Assembly: GCF_042477335.2 (NCBI RefSeq)
Contig: NC_091247.1
Span: 226,572,001 to 226,636,000, forward strand
Reading direction: 5' to 3'
DNA from: Ovis canadensis
Taxonomy: Eukaryota > Chordata > Mammalia > Artiodactyla > Bovidae
Length of the DNA stretch: 64,000 nt
The position numbers and the translations under genes were made by a program. Of this stretch, positions 49,027 to 60,980 are shown piece by piece. The notes beneath the pieces are model-generated. The model was not told the DNA's origin. It was given only the letters and a program-made list of their open reading frames with translations, and ran no database searches. Every line of letters starts with the position of its first letter. Position 1 is the first letter of the stretch.

Positions 49027-49932
49027 ATCCATCCATCCCTTCTTTACTATCACCTCCTCTGCTCACTGACTCACTCCTTAGCACCCTGTCACCACGCTGT
49101 GAGGAAGCCCAAGCAGCCATGTGGAGGGGTCCATGTAGAGGAGATCGGAAGTCCACGCCTGGTATAACCAACTGAGCCGCCAGCCCGGAGCCAGCGTCAC
49201 CTGCCAGCTGCGCCAGCCATGCCAGCATGCCAGCCAGGCCATGTTGAACCTCCAGCCATCCTAATGCCCCAAGCCAACCCCTCCCAAAGCAGGAGACCCA
49301 CACGCTCCACCCACAGAATTGCCGTAGTAAACGATTATCGGCGTTTCAAGTTACTACCTTTTGGGGTGGTTTGTTAAACAACAATAAACAATCTAAACAA
49401 CTGTCTATCGGAGAACTAGATTTAAAAACATATTTTCATGACGTGAGCACATACACGCCTGCGTTACCCACAGATGCGGAAACGTGTTAACATATGCGCG
49501 GTTTCTTTCCTGGCGTGCTTTGTGTTCTTTTTGCCTTTTTTGCTTGGCTCCCGTCTCTGCTTCCCACACTTCCCACCCGATGTCCCCAAATCCTGTTGCC
49601 TGGTTCTCCATAAACAGTCATGCAATCATTTATTAGTCTGTGCAGACACCTCTGGAGAGGTTTCTCTGATGGGCGGAGGGCCTTCTGTTACCCAAACGTG
49701 ATATCACTTGCCTATATTTTGCTTTTCTTCTTGGGGAGTTCTTTGTAAAAACCCCTCCAAAACCCTTGTGGAAGTCCAGTTCGTTCTTTTAAGGAGTTGC
49801 ATAAAATTCTCCCATCCTGTGGCCATTGCACACCAGTCAGCCATCCCGGAGGTGTGAGCTGGAGCCGGCTCATCCTGGCTGGTGAAAGCCTGTCGTTAAC
49901 GCTTCAGGAGTTTTGTGAGCCAGTTATTAAAA
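49027..49932. other. intergenic DNA, nothing recognised
   Basis: No gene or clear repeat family. The motif CCAGCC or GCCAGC recurs irregularly at 49180-49260. Confidence 0.4.
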
Positions 49933-50605
49933 TGTTCAGTTCAGTCGCTCAGTCATGTCCGACTCTGCGACCCTGTGGACTGCAGCACGCCAGGCCTCCC
50001 TGTCCATCACCAACTCCCCGAGTTTGCTCAAACTCATGTCCATGGAGTCAGTGATGCCATCCAACCATCTCATCCTCTGTCGTCCCCTTCTCCTCCTGCC
50101 CTCAATCTTTCCCAGCATCAGGGTCTTTTCCAATGAGTCAGCTCTTCGAATCAGGTGGCCAAAGTATTGGAGTTTCAGCTTCAGCATCAGTCCTTCCCAT
50201 GAATATTCAGGACTGATTTCCTTTAGGATGGATTGGTTGGATCTCCTTGCAGTCCAGGACTCTCAGGAGTCTTCTCCAACACCACAGTTCAAAAGCATCA
50301 ATTCTTCAGCACTCAGCTTTCTTTACAGTCCAACTCTCACATCCATACATGATTACTGGAAAAACCATAGCCTTGACTAGACGGACCTTTGTTGGCAAAG
50401 TAATGTCTCTGCTTTTTAATATGGTTGGTCACAGCTTTTCTTCCAAGGAGCAAGCGTCTTTTAATTTCATGGCTGTAGTCACCATCTGCCGTGATTTTGG
50501 AGCCCCCCAAAATAGTCTCTCATCGTTTCCATTGTTTCCCCATCTATTTGCCATTAAGTGATGGGGCAGGATGAGATGATCTTAGTTTTCTGAATGCTGA
50601 GAATT
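49933..50605 (-). repeat. BovB LINE 3' fragment
   Basis: Antisense copy from TGTTCAGTTCAGTCGCTCAG to TTAGTTTTCTGAATGCTGAG; ends before the reverse-transcriptase active site. Confidence 0.93.
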
Positions 50606-51107
50606 GACTGTATTAAAATGTAGCCAATAAAAAAATTAAATTCTATAACTGTGTAATTAAATACATACATTATACTAGAAACTAAGGTTATACTCTAAAC
50701 GAATCACTTTCTAATTATTTTACTATTCCTGAGGCTCCAGGTTATTTACATCGAGTATAAAGTACAACACGATGGCGCGCTCTGGGCACCTCTTCGTAAG
50801 TCTGCCCTCAGATGTGTCCCGTAGCTGATTTAAAGCTGGCCACGGTGAGAGCACGCACACCACAGGAAGTGGCACACATTGCGAGTCAGGGATGGGTTGA
50901 CTGTTTTCCTGGCTGTCTAGACTTAAGAAATAGGTGACATTAATAATGCAGATTCGTGTCTGCAGCTGTTACACTGCTCCCAGCAGGGAGAATGTGAGGA
51001 ACGGTTCTCCCAGGATTTGGAAACTGTTATTCAAGTCAATAAAGATGGTGAACAAGTGACGTTTCAACACATGTCTTGTTTGCTTCCCTGACATCTTGCT
51101 CTCTTTT
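50606..51107. other. AT-rich intergenic DNA, nothing recognised
   Basis: No gene or repeat family recognised. Confidence 0.4.
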
Positions 51108-51257
51108 ATTTAAAATATTTATTTATTTGGCCACGCCCTGTCTTTGTAGCGGTTCTTCAGTTGCAGCGTGTGGGATCTAGTTCCCTGAACAGGGATCGAA
51201 CCCGTGCTTCCTGCATTGGGAACGCCCAGTCTTAGCCTCTGGACCACCAGGAAGTCT
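51108..51257 (-). repeat. CHR-type SINE
   Basis: Antisense copy: TTTAAAATATTTATTTATTTGG tail region, AACAGGGATCGAACCCGTGC, CTGGACCACCAGGAAGTC. Its tRNA-like end was the target of the next element. Confidence 0.88.
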
Positions 51258-51540
51258 CTGCTGCTGCTGCTAAGTCACTTCAGTCGTGTCCGACTCTGCG
51301 CGACCCCATAGACGGCAGCCCACCAGGCTCCCCCGTCCCTGGGATTCTCCAGGCAAGAACACTGGAGTGGGTTGCCATTTCCTTCTCTAATGCATGAACG
51401 TGAAAAGTGAAAGTGAAGTCACTCAGTCGTGTCAAACTCTTCGAGACCCCATGGACTGCAGCCCACCAGGCTCCTCCATCCATGGGATTTTCCAGGCAAG
51501 AGTACTGGAGTGGGGTGCCATTGCCTTCTCCGAGGAAGTC
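51258..51540 (-). repeat. Bov-A2 SINE dimer inserted in a CHR SINE end
   Basis: Two Bov-A units joined by AGTGAAAAGTGAAAGTGAAG-like sequence; begins CTGCTGCTGCTAAGTC and ends CATTGCCTTCTCCG. AGGAAGTC at 51249-51256 and 51533-51540 is the duplicated target. Confidence 0.9.
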
Positions 51541-51825
51541 CCCATCATCTTCCTATTTGACAAAAATGCGCGTTCATATTGAACCAACATTTATTCCTGG
51601 GTTCCAGCTATAGGTTGTCTCCACATAGAAGAGTTTGGCAAAGATCAACAGAAACATTCTGTGAAGATCAATTGACTACATCAAGTTTATAACAAAAGGT
51701 GTTGTATATTTTATTATTATTCGTAAATGTTATGCCACACATCCTTTCCATTAACACGTTTTATAATAAATATAGATATGTACACAGATGTCTGCACCTT
51801 TTTTCCTGAAGGGTGGGTTTTTTCT

Positions 51826-52050
51826 CGGGCTTTCTAGGTGGTGCTAGTGGTAAAGAACCTTCCTGTGAATTCAGGAGACACAAGCCACATAGCTTTAATC
51901 CCTGGGTAGGGAAAATCCCCTGGAGAAGGGCATGGCAACCCACTCCAGTATTCTTGCCTGGATAATTCCATGGACAGAGGAGCCTGGTGGGCTACAATCC
52001 ATGGAGACGCAAGAGGTGAACACAACTGAAGCAACCTAGCACGCACGCAC
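51826..52050 (+). repeat. Bov-tA SINE
   Basis: Sense copy from CGGGCTTTCTAGGTGGTGCT to CAACCTAGCACGCACGCAC. Confidence 0.92.
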
Positions 52051-52139
52051 GGGTTGTTTTTCTTTTGGCAGCACGTTACTGATTCTGTTCCCCTGCCAAT
52101 AAGCATCATTTGGCTTCCATTCCAACAAGTTCCCTTCCA

Positions 52140-53130
52140 CCCATGCTAGGTTAAAGGGTGTATGTAATGTTCATAGATATTTTAAGGTTTCTTTCAACAA
52201 CTGATATAATTAATCTCATTTCTAGCATCAGAGCGTGACAGCATTTTTCCGATCCAGCTGCTAACCATGGATTTATATTTGCCAGTCTGATGTAAAGTAG
52301 TACCGTTATCTCACTTTGCTCCCCTCTCTCATACTGGTGAATACGAAGGTTTTTTCATAGGCTTGTTGCCATTTGGATTCATTTTGTGAATTGCTTTTTG
52401 GTGTCCCACCTTTTTTTTTTTTTTCCTATTGGGTTGTTCATTTCTTTCTACCAATTTCTGCACGGTCTCCATAAATCAGACGTAAGCCTTATATGTGTTC
52501 TCTGTGTTTAAATCGCTTGTCCGCATATTGACTTTGTATTATCTTTTGTTATGGAAAAAACAATTTTTGGGTCACTGTTTATTATTCCTTCTATAGCTAC
52601 TGGGTATCTGGTCTTGGTGATGTTCACACAGCTCTTTAGCATTTCTGCCTGCCTTTTTATCGTCTTTAATATGAAGTTTATTTTTACATATGGCTAAAAT
52701 AGGAGTCCAATTTTATTTTTTTTCTGATGGGTAGCTAGTCATGCTAGTATCATTTGGAAATATTTGTGATTTAGTGAAACAATCGTAATAGATATATATT
52801 AATTAATGATTCCCCATCATATTGAAATATTACTTTTGTTATCAAGTACGGGGCTTCCCCGGTGGCTCAGTCAGTAAAGAATCTGCCTACAATGCAGGAG
52901 ATGTGGGTTCAATCCCTGGGTGGGGATGATCCCCTGGAGAAGGGAATGGCTACCCACTCCAGTATTCACGCCTGGGAAATCCCATGGACAGAGGAGCCTG
53001 GAGGGCTATAGTCCATGGGGTCGCGAATGTACTCACATATATTTCTGTATTCTAATCCATCTATTCTCAAGCCAACAGCATATTGATTTGACCCTAGAGT
53101 CTTTACAGTCTTTGGGAGATTTTAGGAAGA
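52140..53130 (-). repeat. old L1 3' part, interrupted by a Bov-tA
   Basis: Antisense L1M-type phrases: CATATTGACTTTGTATTATC, GGAGTCCAATTTTATTTTTT, TGTATTCTAATCCATCTATTC. A sense Bov-tA occupies 52854-53035 (GGGGCTTCCCCGGTGGCTCA to CATGGGGTCGCGAATG) and splits it. Confidence 0.75.
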
Positions 53131-53541
53131 CAACATATACAAGTTTCTGGGATGAGGTCTTTAGGAGCGCCTCTTTGTCCTGCTACGTCCCTTTCAGTGC
53201 ATTCACCGCCGGGCCACTGTGTTGAACTCGTGGAGACTCAAGATGAAAGCCGCTGGGTCCCTGAGTCACTTTATGGAAGACGGTTTCTCTGCAGTGTTGC
53301 CTGTTTGCATCGTCTTTGCCTGAGGGATAAACAGCCCTTTGTTTTGAACTCAGCACAGCCTATCCTACTGGACCAATAATTAATGTTGCTGCATGTGAAA
53401 GCTAAAATGCACAGCACTGGCTTAGTGGCTGGTGGTCAGTGCCAAGGACACTGACGCCGTAGGCTGGCAATCCAGGTTGTGAATGCCAACACGTTTACTT
53501 CAATCAGCTTGCACCGATTTACAGGCAATTGAGAAAAGTGA

Positions 53542-53742
53542 AAAGTGATAATCGCTCAGTCGTGTCTGACTCTTTGTGACCCTGTAGCCCGCCAGGCTCC
53601 TCTGTCCATGGAATTCTCCAGGCAAGAATACTAGAGCGGGTTGCCATGCCCTTCTCCAGGGGATCTTCCTGACCCAGGGATCGAACCCTGGTCTCCTGCA
53701 TTGCAGGCAGTTTCCTTACCATCTGAGTGACCAGGGAAGAAA
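53542..53742 (-). repeat. Bov-tA SINE
   Basis: Antisense copy from AGTGATAATCGCTCAGTCGTG to CATCTGAGTGACCAGGGAAG. Confidence 0.93.
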
Positions 53743-54242
53743 TTGAACACTAAAACAAGAGGTAAGAAAGCAGGATATTATAAGTGTGTCTTGGCTGTTG
53801 ACTACCCTCAGATAGACTTTCTGTGTGTGTGAATTTAGGAAGGAAGTGGTTAGTTTGTGATCAGAAATAAAAAGAACAGAGAAATTCCAGAAATTAGGGG
53901 CTTAGCAAACTTGGAAAGCCAAAAATAACTAGATAAAGGATGGAGAAAGTCACTGAACAACAAAGGCTCAAACTACCTCAGGGCAAAAAGCAGGTTGAAA
54001 AAGAGGTCCCAAGAGACTCAAGGTAGCTGCTGTTAAATGGTGAGCGGGTGAGACTTGGGGCAAAAAGGAGGATAAGCAGCACTGAGATCAGTATCGCAAA
54101 CAAAACGTTTGGGTGGAGGTGTGGAGCATGGAACTAACTGGAAACAAATAAAGTCAAAGCTTATTAGGTTTTTAAGGAAATCATGTTGTGAAAGGAACCC
54201 AAGACTTGGATTAAAATAAGGCTTTGATTGTTCTTGACTTAA
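53743..54242. other. AT-rich intergenic DNA, nothing recognised
   Basis: No gene or repeat family recognised. Confidence 0.35.
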
Positions 54243-54726
54243 AACAAGCCTTGGGAGCAAAATTGTGCCATTTGCAGAGACGTGTATAGATCTAGAGACT
54301 GAGACACAGAGTGATGTAAGTCAGAAAGAGAAAAACGCATATTGTACATTAATGCATGTATGTGGAATTTAAGAAAACAGTACAGATGACCCTATTTGCA
54401 AAGCAGAAATAGAGATGCAGACACAGAGAGCCGACATATGGGCACCAAAGGGGGAAAGGGGTGGGCGGGATGAATGGGGAGGTTGTGATTGTCATACATA
54501 CACTACTATTTATAAACCAGATGACTAATAAGGACCTACTGTAGAGAACACAGAACTCTACTCAATGCTCTGCAGTGACCTAGATGGGAAGGAAGTCCAA
54601 AAAAGAGGGGATGTATGTCTGATTCATTTCGCTGTATAGCAGATACTAAAACATCATTGTAAAGCAACTATATGCCAATAGAAATTTTTAAAAACTCCCA
54701 AAACCAAAAAAAAAAAAAAAAAAAAA
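54243..54726 (+). repeat. L1 3' UTR with poly-A tail
   Basis: Sense copy: TGCCATTTGCAGAGACGTG, TGATGTAAGTCAGAAAGAG, AAGGACCTACTGTAGAGAAC, TGTAAAGCAACTATATGCC, then a run of A (54706-54726). Confidence 0.92.
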
Positions 54727-56140
54727 GCCTTGGGTTCCCAGTTGTCCATGGGCAGACAGCATCACAGCCCCCAAGGATGGCCTGGCCTCCTATGTCCGCT
54801 GTATATGTGTCCAGGGAGGTGTTGGGGAAGACAGTACAGGACCAGGGAGAATAACCAACAAGGGGCTTCTTCCCAGAGGAGCCTGATTGAGGAATCCTGG
54901 CAATGTCCACCCACAGGGCTTCCGAATTGTGATAGAGCCATGACCCTACCTCCAGCCTTCCCATTTCCATGTGCAAGTTGTCCTGACCTGCCCCATCAGT
55001 GGGCCTTGGGCCTATGTAGGAGGCAGATAATGTCTCTCTCAGTTTGTAGGTTGTCAACTGGAAAAAAAAGGCACAACCTAATAGTTTAGAATTATGTTTT
55101 ATTCAGCAGACATTCGAAGGACTTTAAGCCTGGGGCACAGCATCTCAGATAACGCTGAGAAATTGTTCCAAAGAGGCAAGTGGGGGGCCAGGATACATAG
55201 GGTTGCAACAAAAGACCAGGCAGTTGGAATATCAAAGGATTACTGTTAATAAAAGAAAACTAGACATCTCAAGTTAAGGAATTTAGTGCTTTTCTGTGTA
55301 TGGGAAGGTGCAAGAGTCTGGGCTCACTGGAATCATTTCTTTTTTTGAGAAACATTTTGAATTCAATTTTTATTTTATACTGAAGTATAGTTGATTTACA
55401 ATGTTATATTACTTCCAGGTACTCAGTGTAGAGATTCAGTCATACATATATCCGTTCTTTTTCAGATTCTTTTCCCATATAGGTTATTACAGGATGCTGA
55501 GTTCCTTGCGTAATACCGTAAGTCCTTGTTGATCATCTATTTTATATACAGTAATGTGTATATGCTAATCCCAAACTCCTAGTTTATCCCCCCACAGCCC
55601 CGCCTTGCCCTGTTCCCTCTTTGGTAACTGTAAATTTGTTTCTGAAGTCTGTGAGTCCATTTCTGTTTGTAAATAAGTTCGGTTGTGTCCTTTTTTTTTT
55701 TTTTTTTTTAGATTTTGCATATAAACAATATCGTATTTGTCTTTGACTTACTTCACTTAGTTTGATCATCTCTAGGTCCATTCATGTTTCTGCAAAAGGC
55801 ATCATTTCACTGTTTTTTTTAATGGCTGGGTAATACTCCTTTGTATATTCGTACCGCAGCTTCTTTGAAACCATTCCTTCGGTATGCACCTCAGCTACCG
55901 GGGCCAGCGTCCTGTGCTTTCTCACGCTGAGTCCCCTCGGGGCTCACTGTCAGGGCAGCTGTAATGCAATGGTTTGATGGCTGCAGCAGGTTTGCTGATG
56001 TGGCAGGTGGCATTCTAGTTCACAAGATTCCCACATCAAGATGGAATGGGTACAGAGGCCCTGGGGAGCACTGTGCAGGCCACTCACTCAGAGATCCAAG
56101 ATTTCAACCTGGATTCAGGGACCCTGGCAGTTGCAGAAGG
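54727..56140. repeat. unclassified LTR-like sequence split by an L1
   Basis: Two flanks (54727-55337 and 55869 to about 56140) read as parts of one interspersed repeat I cannot name. The antisense L1 3' region at 55338-55868 lies between them (GAAGTATAGTTGATTTACAA, GGCTGGGTAATACTCCTTTG). GGAATCATTTC before it and GAAACCATTCC after it look like a diverged target duplication. No viral gene is visible. Confidence 0.4.
55338..55868 (-). repeat. L1 3' UTR, antisense
   Basis: AAGTATAGTTGATTTACAATG, TTCTTTTTCAGATTCTTTTCC and TTAGTTTGATCATCTCTAGG are typical of the L1 tail. It is the opposite orientation to the copy at 54243. Confidence 0.9.
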
Positions 56141-56393
56141 TGTGGTGTGACCTGACTATTTGGGGCCCACAGAGGATCTTACTTGTCAGTTCCCAGGTCG
56201 TTAGGTGGGACCACGTGACTGGCTCCAATCGATGGAATGTGAGTGGAAATTACGTGTTACATTAGAACCGAAGCACGGAAGGACTGATGATCTTCACTTA
56301 CTTTCCATCTGTCCTTGCCACGGCAACCCTGGGGACCATGAGATGAGTTGCTGGTAGACAAGAGGGTGCCTAGATCCCTGAGCGGTGTAAGGC

Positions 56394-56691
56394 AAAGTAA
56401 GTCTGCTGCTGCTGCTGCTAAGTCACTTCAGTCGTGTCCGACTCTGTGCGACTCCATAGACAGCAGCCCACCAGGCTCCCCCATCCCTGGGATTCTCCAG
56501 GCAAGAGCATTGGAGTGGGTTGCCATTTCCTTCTCCAATGCCTGAAAGTGAAAAGTGAAAGTGAAGTCGCTCAGTCATATCCAACTCTTTGCAACCCCAT
56601 GGACTGCAGCCTTCCAGGCTCCTCCATCCATGGGATTTTCCAGGCAAGAGTACTGGAGTGGGTTGCCATTGCCTTCTCCGAAAGTAAGTCT
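56394..56691 (-). repeat. Bov-A2 SINE dimer with perfect 11-bp target duplication
   Basis: Element at 56405-56680: CTGCTGCTGCTGCTAAGTC to TTGCCTTCTCCG, two Bov-A halves with the GTGAAAAGTGAAAGTGAAGTC joint. Flanked by AAAGTAAGTCT at 56394-56404 and 56681-56691. Intact and little diverged, so probably recent. Confidence 0.95.
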
Positions 56692-56737
56692 AATCAACCC
56701 ATATTAGATTTTGCTTGAATAAGATATGCATCTTTTA

Positions 56738-56944
56738 TGTTTGTGTGTGTGTGCTGAGTCATGTCTGATGTTTTTAACCCTGTGGACTATTGCCCGCCAG
56801 GCTCCTCTGTCTGTGGGATTTTCCAGGAAAGAATACTGGAGTGGGTTGCCATTCCCTTCTCCAGGGATCTTCCTGACCCAGGGATTAAACCAGCTTCTCT
56901 TGCGTTGGCAGGCAGGTTCTTTACCACTGCGCCACCTGGGAAGT
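56738..56944 (-). repeat. Bov-tA SINE
   Basis: Antisense copy from GTGTGTGTGTGCTGAGTCATG to CACTGCGCCACCTGGGAAG. Confidence 0.92.
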
Positions 56945-57699
56945 TTTATCTTTAGCCCCTGGATCTAATTTAAATTAGATTATTCTGATTATACCTGTGC
57001 AATCATATTATATTGCAAGCCAACACTTTAATCTCCTCCTTTCCCATCTTTCCACCTTTTATTCCTTTGCCGTACAATGCTACCAGGTTTTCATAGTCAA
57101 CAGTGGATTGAGATGATGATAGCAGGTATTGTGGACTTGTTCCTGATCTGAGAGGAAAGCTTTCAATATTTACAGCATTACGACCTGTAAGATGTTTTCT
57201 GTAAGTTTTCCATGAGTGTCTGTTGTCTGTTTAAAGAAAGCTCCCTTGTACTCCCAGCTTGTTTAGCATTTTCAAACAGGTATTGAATGTTATACTTTTT
57301 CTGTGTCTATGGAAGTGATCGTATATTTTCTCTTCTGCTATCCTAATGCATAATAAATACAGTGTGGATTGTTTTCATTGCTTTTGGACGTTAAGCCCAC
57401 CTGAGACCCCTGGATACCCCTGATTAAGTAGCGCTGCTTTTCCTTTGCCATCGCTTGATTCAGATCTTGCATCTCTGTTGATGACTGAGGTTCGCTTGCT
57501 CAGGTTTTGGTATCAGGGTAAATCTAGCTTCATAAAATGAGTTGAGGCCATTTTATACTCTTTTATATTCATTTTATATATATTTTTCTATTCTCTAGGG
57601 AAGATCTTGTAAGAGTCTATTCTCTAGAGAAGACCTAGCATTATTTCTTCTTCAAATGTTTGGTTGAATTTGCAGGGCCTGGGTTTTTCTTACTAGAGA

Positions 57700-57735
57700 A
57701 GGGAATGGCAAACCACTTCAGTATTCTTGCCTTGT
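57700..57735 (+). repeat. 36-bp Bov-tA middle fragment inside L1
   Basis: GAGAAGGGAATGGCAAACCA and CTTCAGTATTCTTGCC match the centre of Bov-tA with neither end present. Confidence 0.7.
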
Positions 57736-58198
57736 GGTTTTTCTTAGTGGGAAAGATTTAATTTATTTAATAATTATAGGGTTCTACAGTGTTCTATTTC
57801 TCTAGTAACAGTTTTGGGAAATTATAATTTTCAAAATAAAATCATTCATTTCTTTTCAATCTTCAGATAGTTTGGACGCAACTTTTTGTAACAGTCTCTT
57901 ATCTTTTTTATGTTTTCCTGATGTATTGTGGTATCTTGTTTTTAGTAATAATTCCTGAAGTTGGGAATTTCTGTCTTCTTTTTTATTGATGAGGTTTGCT
58001 AAGAAGTTATCAGTTTTATTAATTTTTTCAAGGAACTAGCACTTGACCTTGATGATTCTGTTATGTTTATTTTCTTTTTCATTAGTTCCATGTTTATCTT
58101 CATTGTTCTTTTCCTCTTCCTTTGGCTTATTTGGCTATACCATTTTTGATTTGTGAGAAGTGTGGCTAAATCATTAGTTTTCAGGCAGTTAGTTAAAC

Positions 58199-58658
58199 TT
58201 CTATATTAAAAAGCAAAGACATCACTTTGCCAACAAAGGTCCATATTGTCAAAACCATGGTTTTTCCAGTAGTCAGGTATGGATGTGACAGTTGAACCAT
58301 AAAGAAAGCTGAGTGCTGAAGAATGGATGCTTTTCAACTGTGGTGTTAGAGAAGACTCTTGAGAGTCCCTTGGTCTATTCACTGGAAGGACTGATGGTGA
58401 AGCTGAAGCTCCAATACTTTGGTCACCTGATGTGAAGAGCCAACTCATTGGAAAAGACTCCAATGCTGGGAAAGATTGAGGGCAAGAGGAGAAGAGGGTG
58501 ACAGAGGAGGAGATGGTTAGATAGCATCACCAACTCAATGGACATGAATCTGAGCAAACTCCAGGAGATAGCAAAGGACAGGGAAGCCTGGCCTGCTTCA
58601 GTCCATGGGGTGGCAAAAAGTCAGACATGACTTAGTGACTGAACAGCAAAGCTCGTAA
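58199..58658 (+). repeat. BovB LINE 3' fragment within L1
   Basis: Sense copy from ATATTAAAAAGCAAAGACAT to GACATGACTTAGTGACTGAAC. Confidence 0.92.
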
Positions 58659-58800
58659 ATAAATTTGGGGAGAACCTCATCCAATCCACGAACACATTAT
58701 ATCTCTTCATTTATTTAGAACTCCTTTGAATTTTTTTATTTTTACCAATATATGCTCTTTAGCTTAAATTTCCCTTTAAGGACTAATTTAACTGTACCCT

Positions 58801-59014
58801 ACAAGTTTTAAAGGGCTTCCCTGGTAGCTCAGCTGGTAAAGAATCCGCCTGCAAGGCAGGAGACCTGGATTTAATCCCTGGGTTGGGAAGATCCCTGGAG
58901 AAGGGAAAGACTACCCACTCCAGTATTCTGGCCTGGAGAATTCCATGGACTGTATAGTCCAGGGGGTCACAAAGAGTCCAGCACAACTAAGTGGCTTTCA
59001 CTCACAAGTTTTAA
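58801..59014 (+). repeat. Bov-tA SINE with perfect 11-bp target duplication in L1
   Basis: Element between ACAAGTTTTAA at 58801-58811 and the same word at 59004-59014. Starts GGGCTTCCCTGGTAGCTCAG. Removing it and one repeat restores the L1 reading. Confidence 0.95.
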
Positions 59015-59399
59015 TATGTATCATTTCTTTCATGCTCAAATATTTCTAATTTCAGTTATGATTTCTTCTTTGACCTTAGGCTATTTGTTTTCCAAACAAG
59101 TAGGAATTCTCTGGTTATTACTTTTCTTCTTAGAGTCTTATCTTAATCGCATCGTGGTCAAAAAATGCCCTTTGAAGTCGGTTGACCCTTGCTTAATTAT
59201 GTGATACATGGTAACTCTTTACTTTATATGTCAGTTTTGGAAGAACTGGCATCTCTACCACTTTGGGTCTTCCAATGCTTCAACAAGGTGCATTTTCTCA
59301 TTTATTTAGATCTTTGATCAGCAGCATTTTATAGTTTTAGTATAAAAGTCCTGTACGTGTTTCCTTAGATTTACACTTTAATTATCGAGGGTTTTTTAT

Positions 59400-59832
59400 A
59401 GCTGTGGATCTTTATTTGTTTATTTGGCTGTGTCAGGCCCCGGGTGCCATTGTGGTGCACGGATTCTCTAGTTGTGGCGTGTGGGCTGTGGTAGTTGTGA
59501 CACAAAGGCTCTCTGGCCTGTGGACTCTGGAGCGTGCTGGCTCAGTAGTTGCAGGACTTAGACTTAGATGCCCTGATGTCACGTCGGATTTTCATTCTCC
59601 AACCAGGGATCGAACCCACGTCCCCTGCATTGCAAGGTGGGTTCTTAACCACTGGACCAGCAGGAAAGTCCCTGAAGCTTTTGTTGAATTTGTTACAATA
59701 CTGCTTCTGCTCTATGTTTTGGTTTCTCGATCAGGAGGCCTGTGGGATCCTAGCTCCCTGACCAGGGATCGAACCCACACGCCCTGCCCTGAAAGGCGAA
59801 ATCTTAACCACCGACCCACCAGCGAAGTCCCC
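59400..59832 (-). repeat. two CHR-type SINEs in tandem, same orientation
   Basis: The first (59400-59672) ends CACTGGACCAGCAGGAAAGTC. The second (about 59696-59832) has TAGCTCCCTGACCAGGGATC and ends CACCAGCGAAGTCCCC; it lacks most of the tail half. Confidence 0.85.
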
Positions 59833-59874
59833 ACACTTCGATTTTTTAAAGAAATTGTAATTTTTTTATGACCA

Positions 59875-60400
59875 GCCTAGATAGCATATTAAAAAGCAGA
59901 GACATCACTTTGCTAACAAAGGTCCGTCTAGTCAAGGCTATGGTTTTTCCAGTGGTCATGTATGGATGTGAGTTGGACTCTGAAGAAAGCTGAGCGCTGA
60001 AGAATTGATGCTTTTGAAGTGTGGTGTTGGAGAAGACTCTTGAGAGTCCCTTGGATTGCAAGGAGATCCAACCAGTCCATTCTAAAGGAGATCAGTCCCG
60101 CGTGTTCTTTGGAAGGACTGATGCTAAAGCTGAAACTCCAGTATTTTGGCCACCTCATGCGAAGAGTTGACTCATTGGAAAAGACTCTGATGCTGGGAGG
60201 GATTGGGGGCAGGAGGAGAAGGGGACGACAGAGGATGAGATGGCTGGATGGTATCACTGACTCGATGGCCGTGAGTCTGAGTGAACTCCGGGAGTTGGTG
60301 ATGGACAGGGAGGCCTGGCGTGCTGTGATTCATGGGGTCGCAAAGAGTCAGACACGACTGAGAGACTGAACTGAACTGGGCTGAACTGAACTGAGCTGAA
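59875..60400 (+). repeat. BovB LINE 3' end
   Basis: Sense copy from CTAGATAGCATATTAAAAAGC to the GGGCTGAACTGAACTGAGCTG tail. Coding phrases [16 protein letters not shown] and [17 protein letters not shown] remain open. Confidence 0.94.
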
Positions 60401-60725
60401 CTGGACTGAAGTGGTACTGTAACAATTTTATGGCTCATATGGTCATTGCAAGTACCTAGACATACAATCGGTTTTTGTATGTTCATCTGTGATCTCATAA
60501 ACTCACTTATTGCTTCTAGAAGTTCCTTTTGTAGCTTCCTTGGCTTTTTTTTTTTTTTGACAGTCACATCTCTACAAATAGAGACAGTTCTAACCCTTCC
60601 GCTTTCATCCGCATGCCTTTTATTTCCGTCTCTTGCCTTTGTTGCACTGATTGGAACTTTGGGCTCCATCCTGACGAAAGTGGTGAGAGCAGACAATCTT
60701 GCCTTGTTTGTCTTTAAACCCATTT

Positions 60726-60980
60726 TGTCGTTGTTCAGTCGCTCAGGCGTGTCTGACTCTTTGTGACCCCATGGACTGCAGCACGCCAGGCCTCCCTGTT
60801 CTTCACCATCTCCCGGAGCTTACTCAAACTCATGTCCATCGAGTCGGTGATGCCGTCCAACCATCTCGTCCTCTGTTGCCCCCTTCTCCTCCTGCCTTCG
60901 ATCTTTCCCAGCATCAGGCAGGGTCTTTCCCAATGAGCTGGCTCTTCTCATCAGGTGGCCAAGTACTGAAGCTTCAGTAA
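60726..60980 (-). repeat. BovB LINE 3' end, short
   Basis: Antisense copy from GTCGTTGTTCAGTCGCTCAG to AAGTACTGAAGCTTCAG, with a 5-bp duplication AGGCAGGG near 60918. Confidence 0.9.

Larger units (their letters stand above)
57390..60725 (-). repeat. long L1 ORF2 remnant broken by at least six later insertions
   Basis: Pieces at about 57390-57700, 57737-58198, 58665-58811, 59004-59395 and 60475-60725 follow one another in the order of antisense L1 ORF2. Examples: GGTATCAGGGTAAATCTAGC, AAATGTTTGGTTGAATTTGC, ATCGCATCGTGGTCAAAAAA, ACTTTGGGTCTTCCAATGC and AGCAGACAATCTTGCCTTG. BovB, Bov-tA and CHR copies fill the gaps. Confidence 0.8.
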
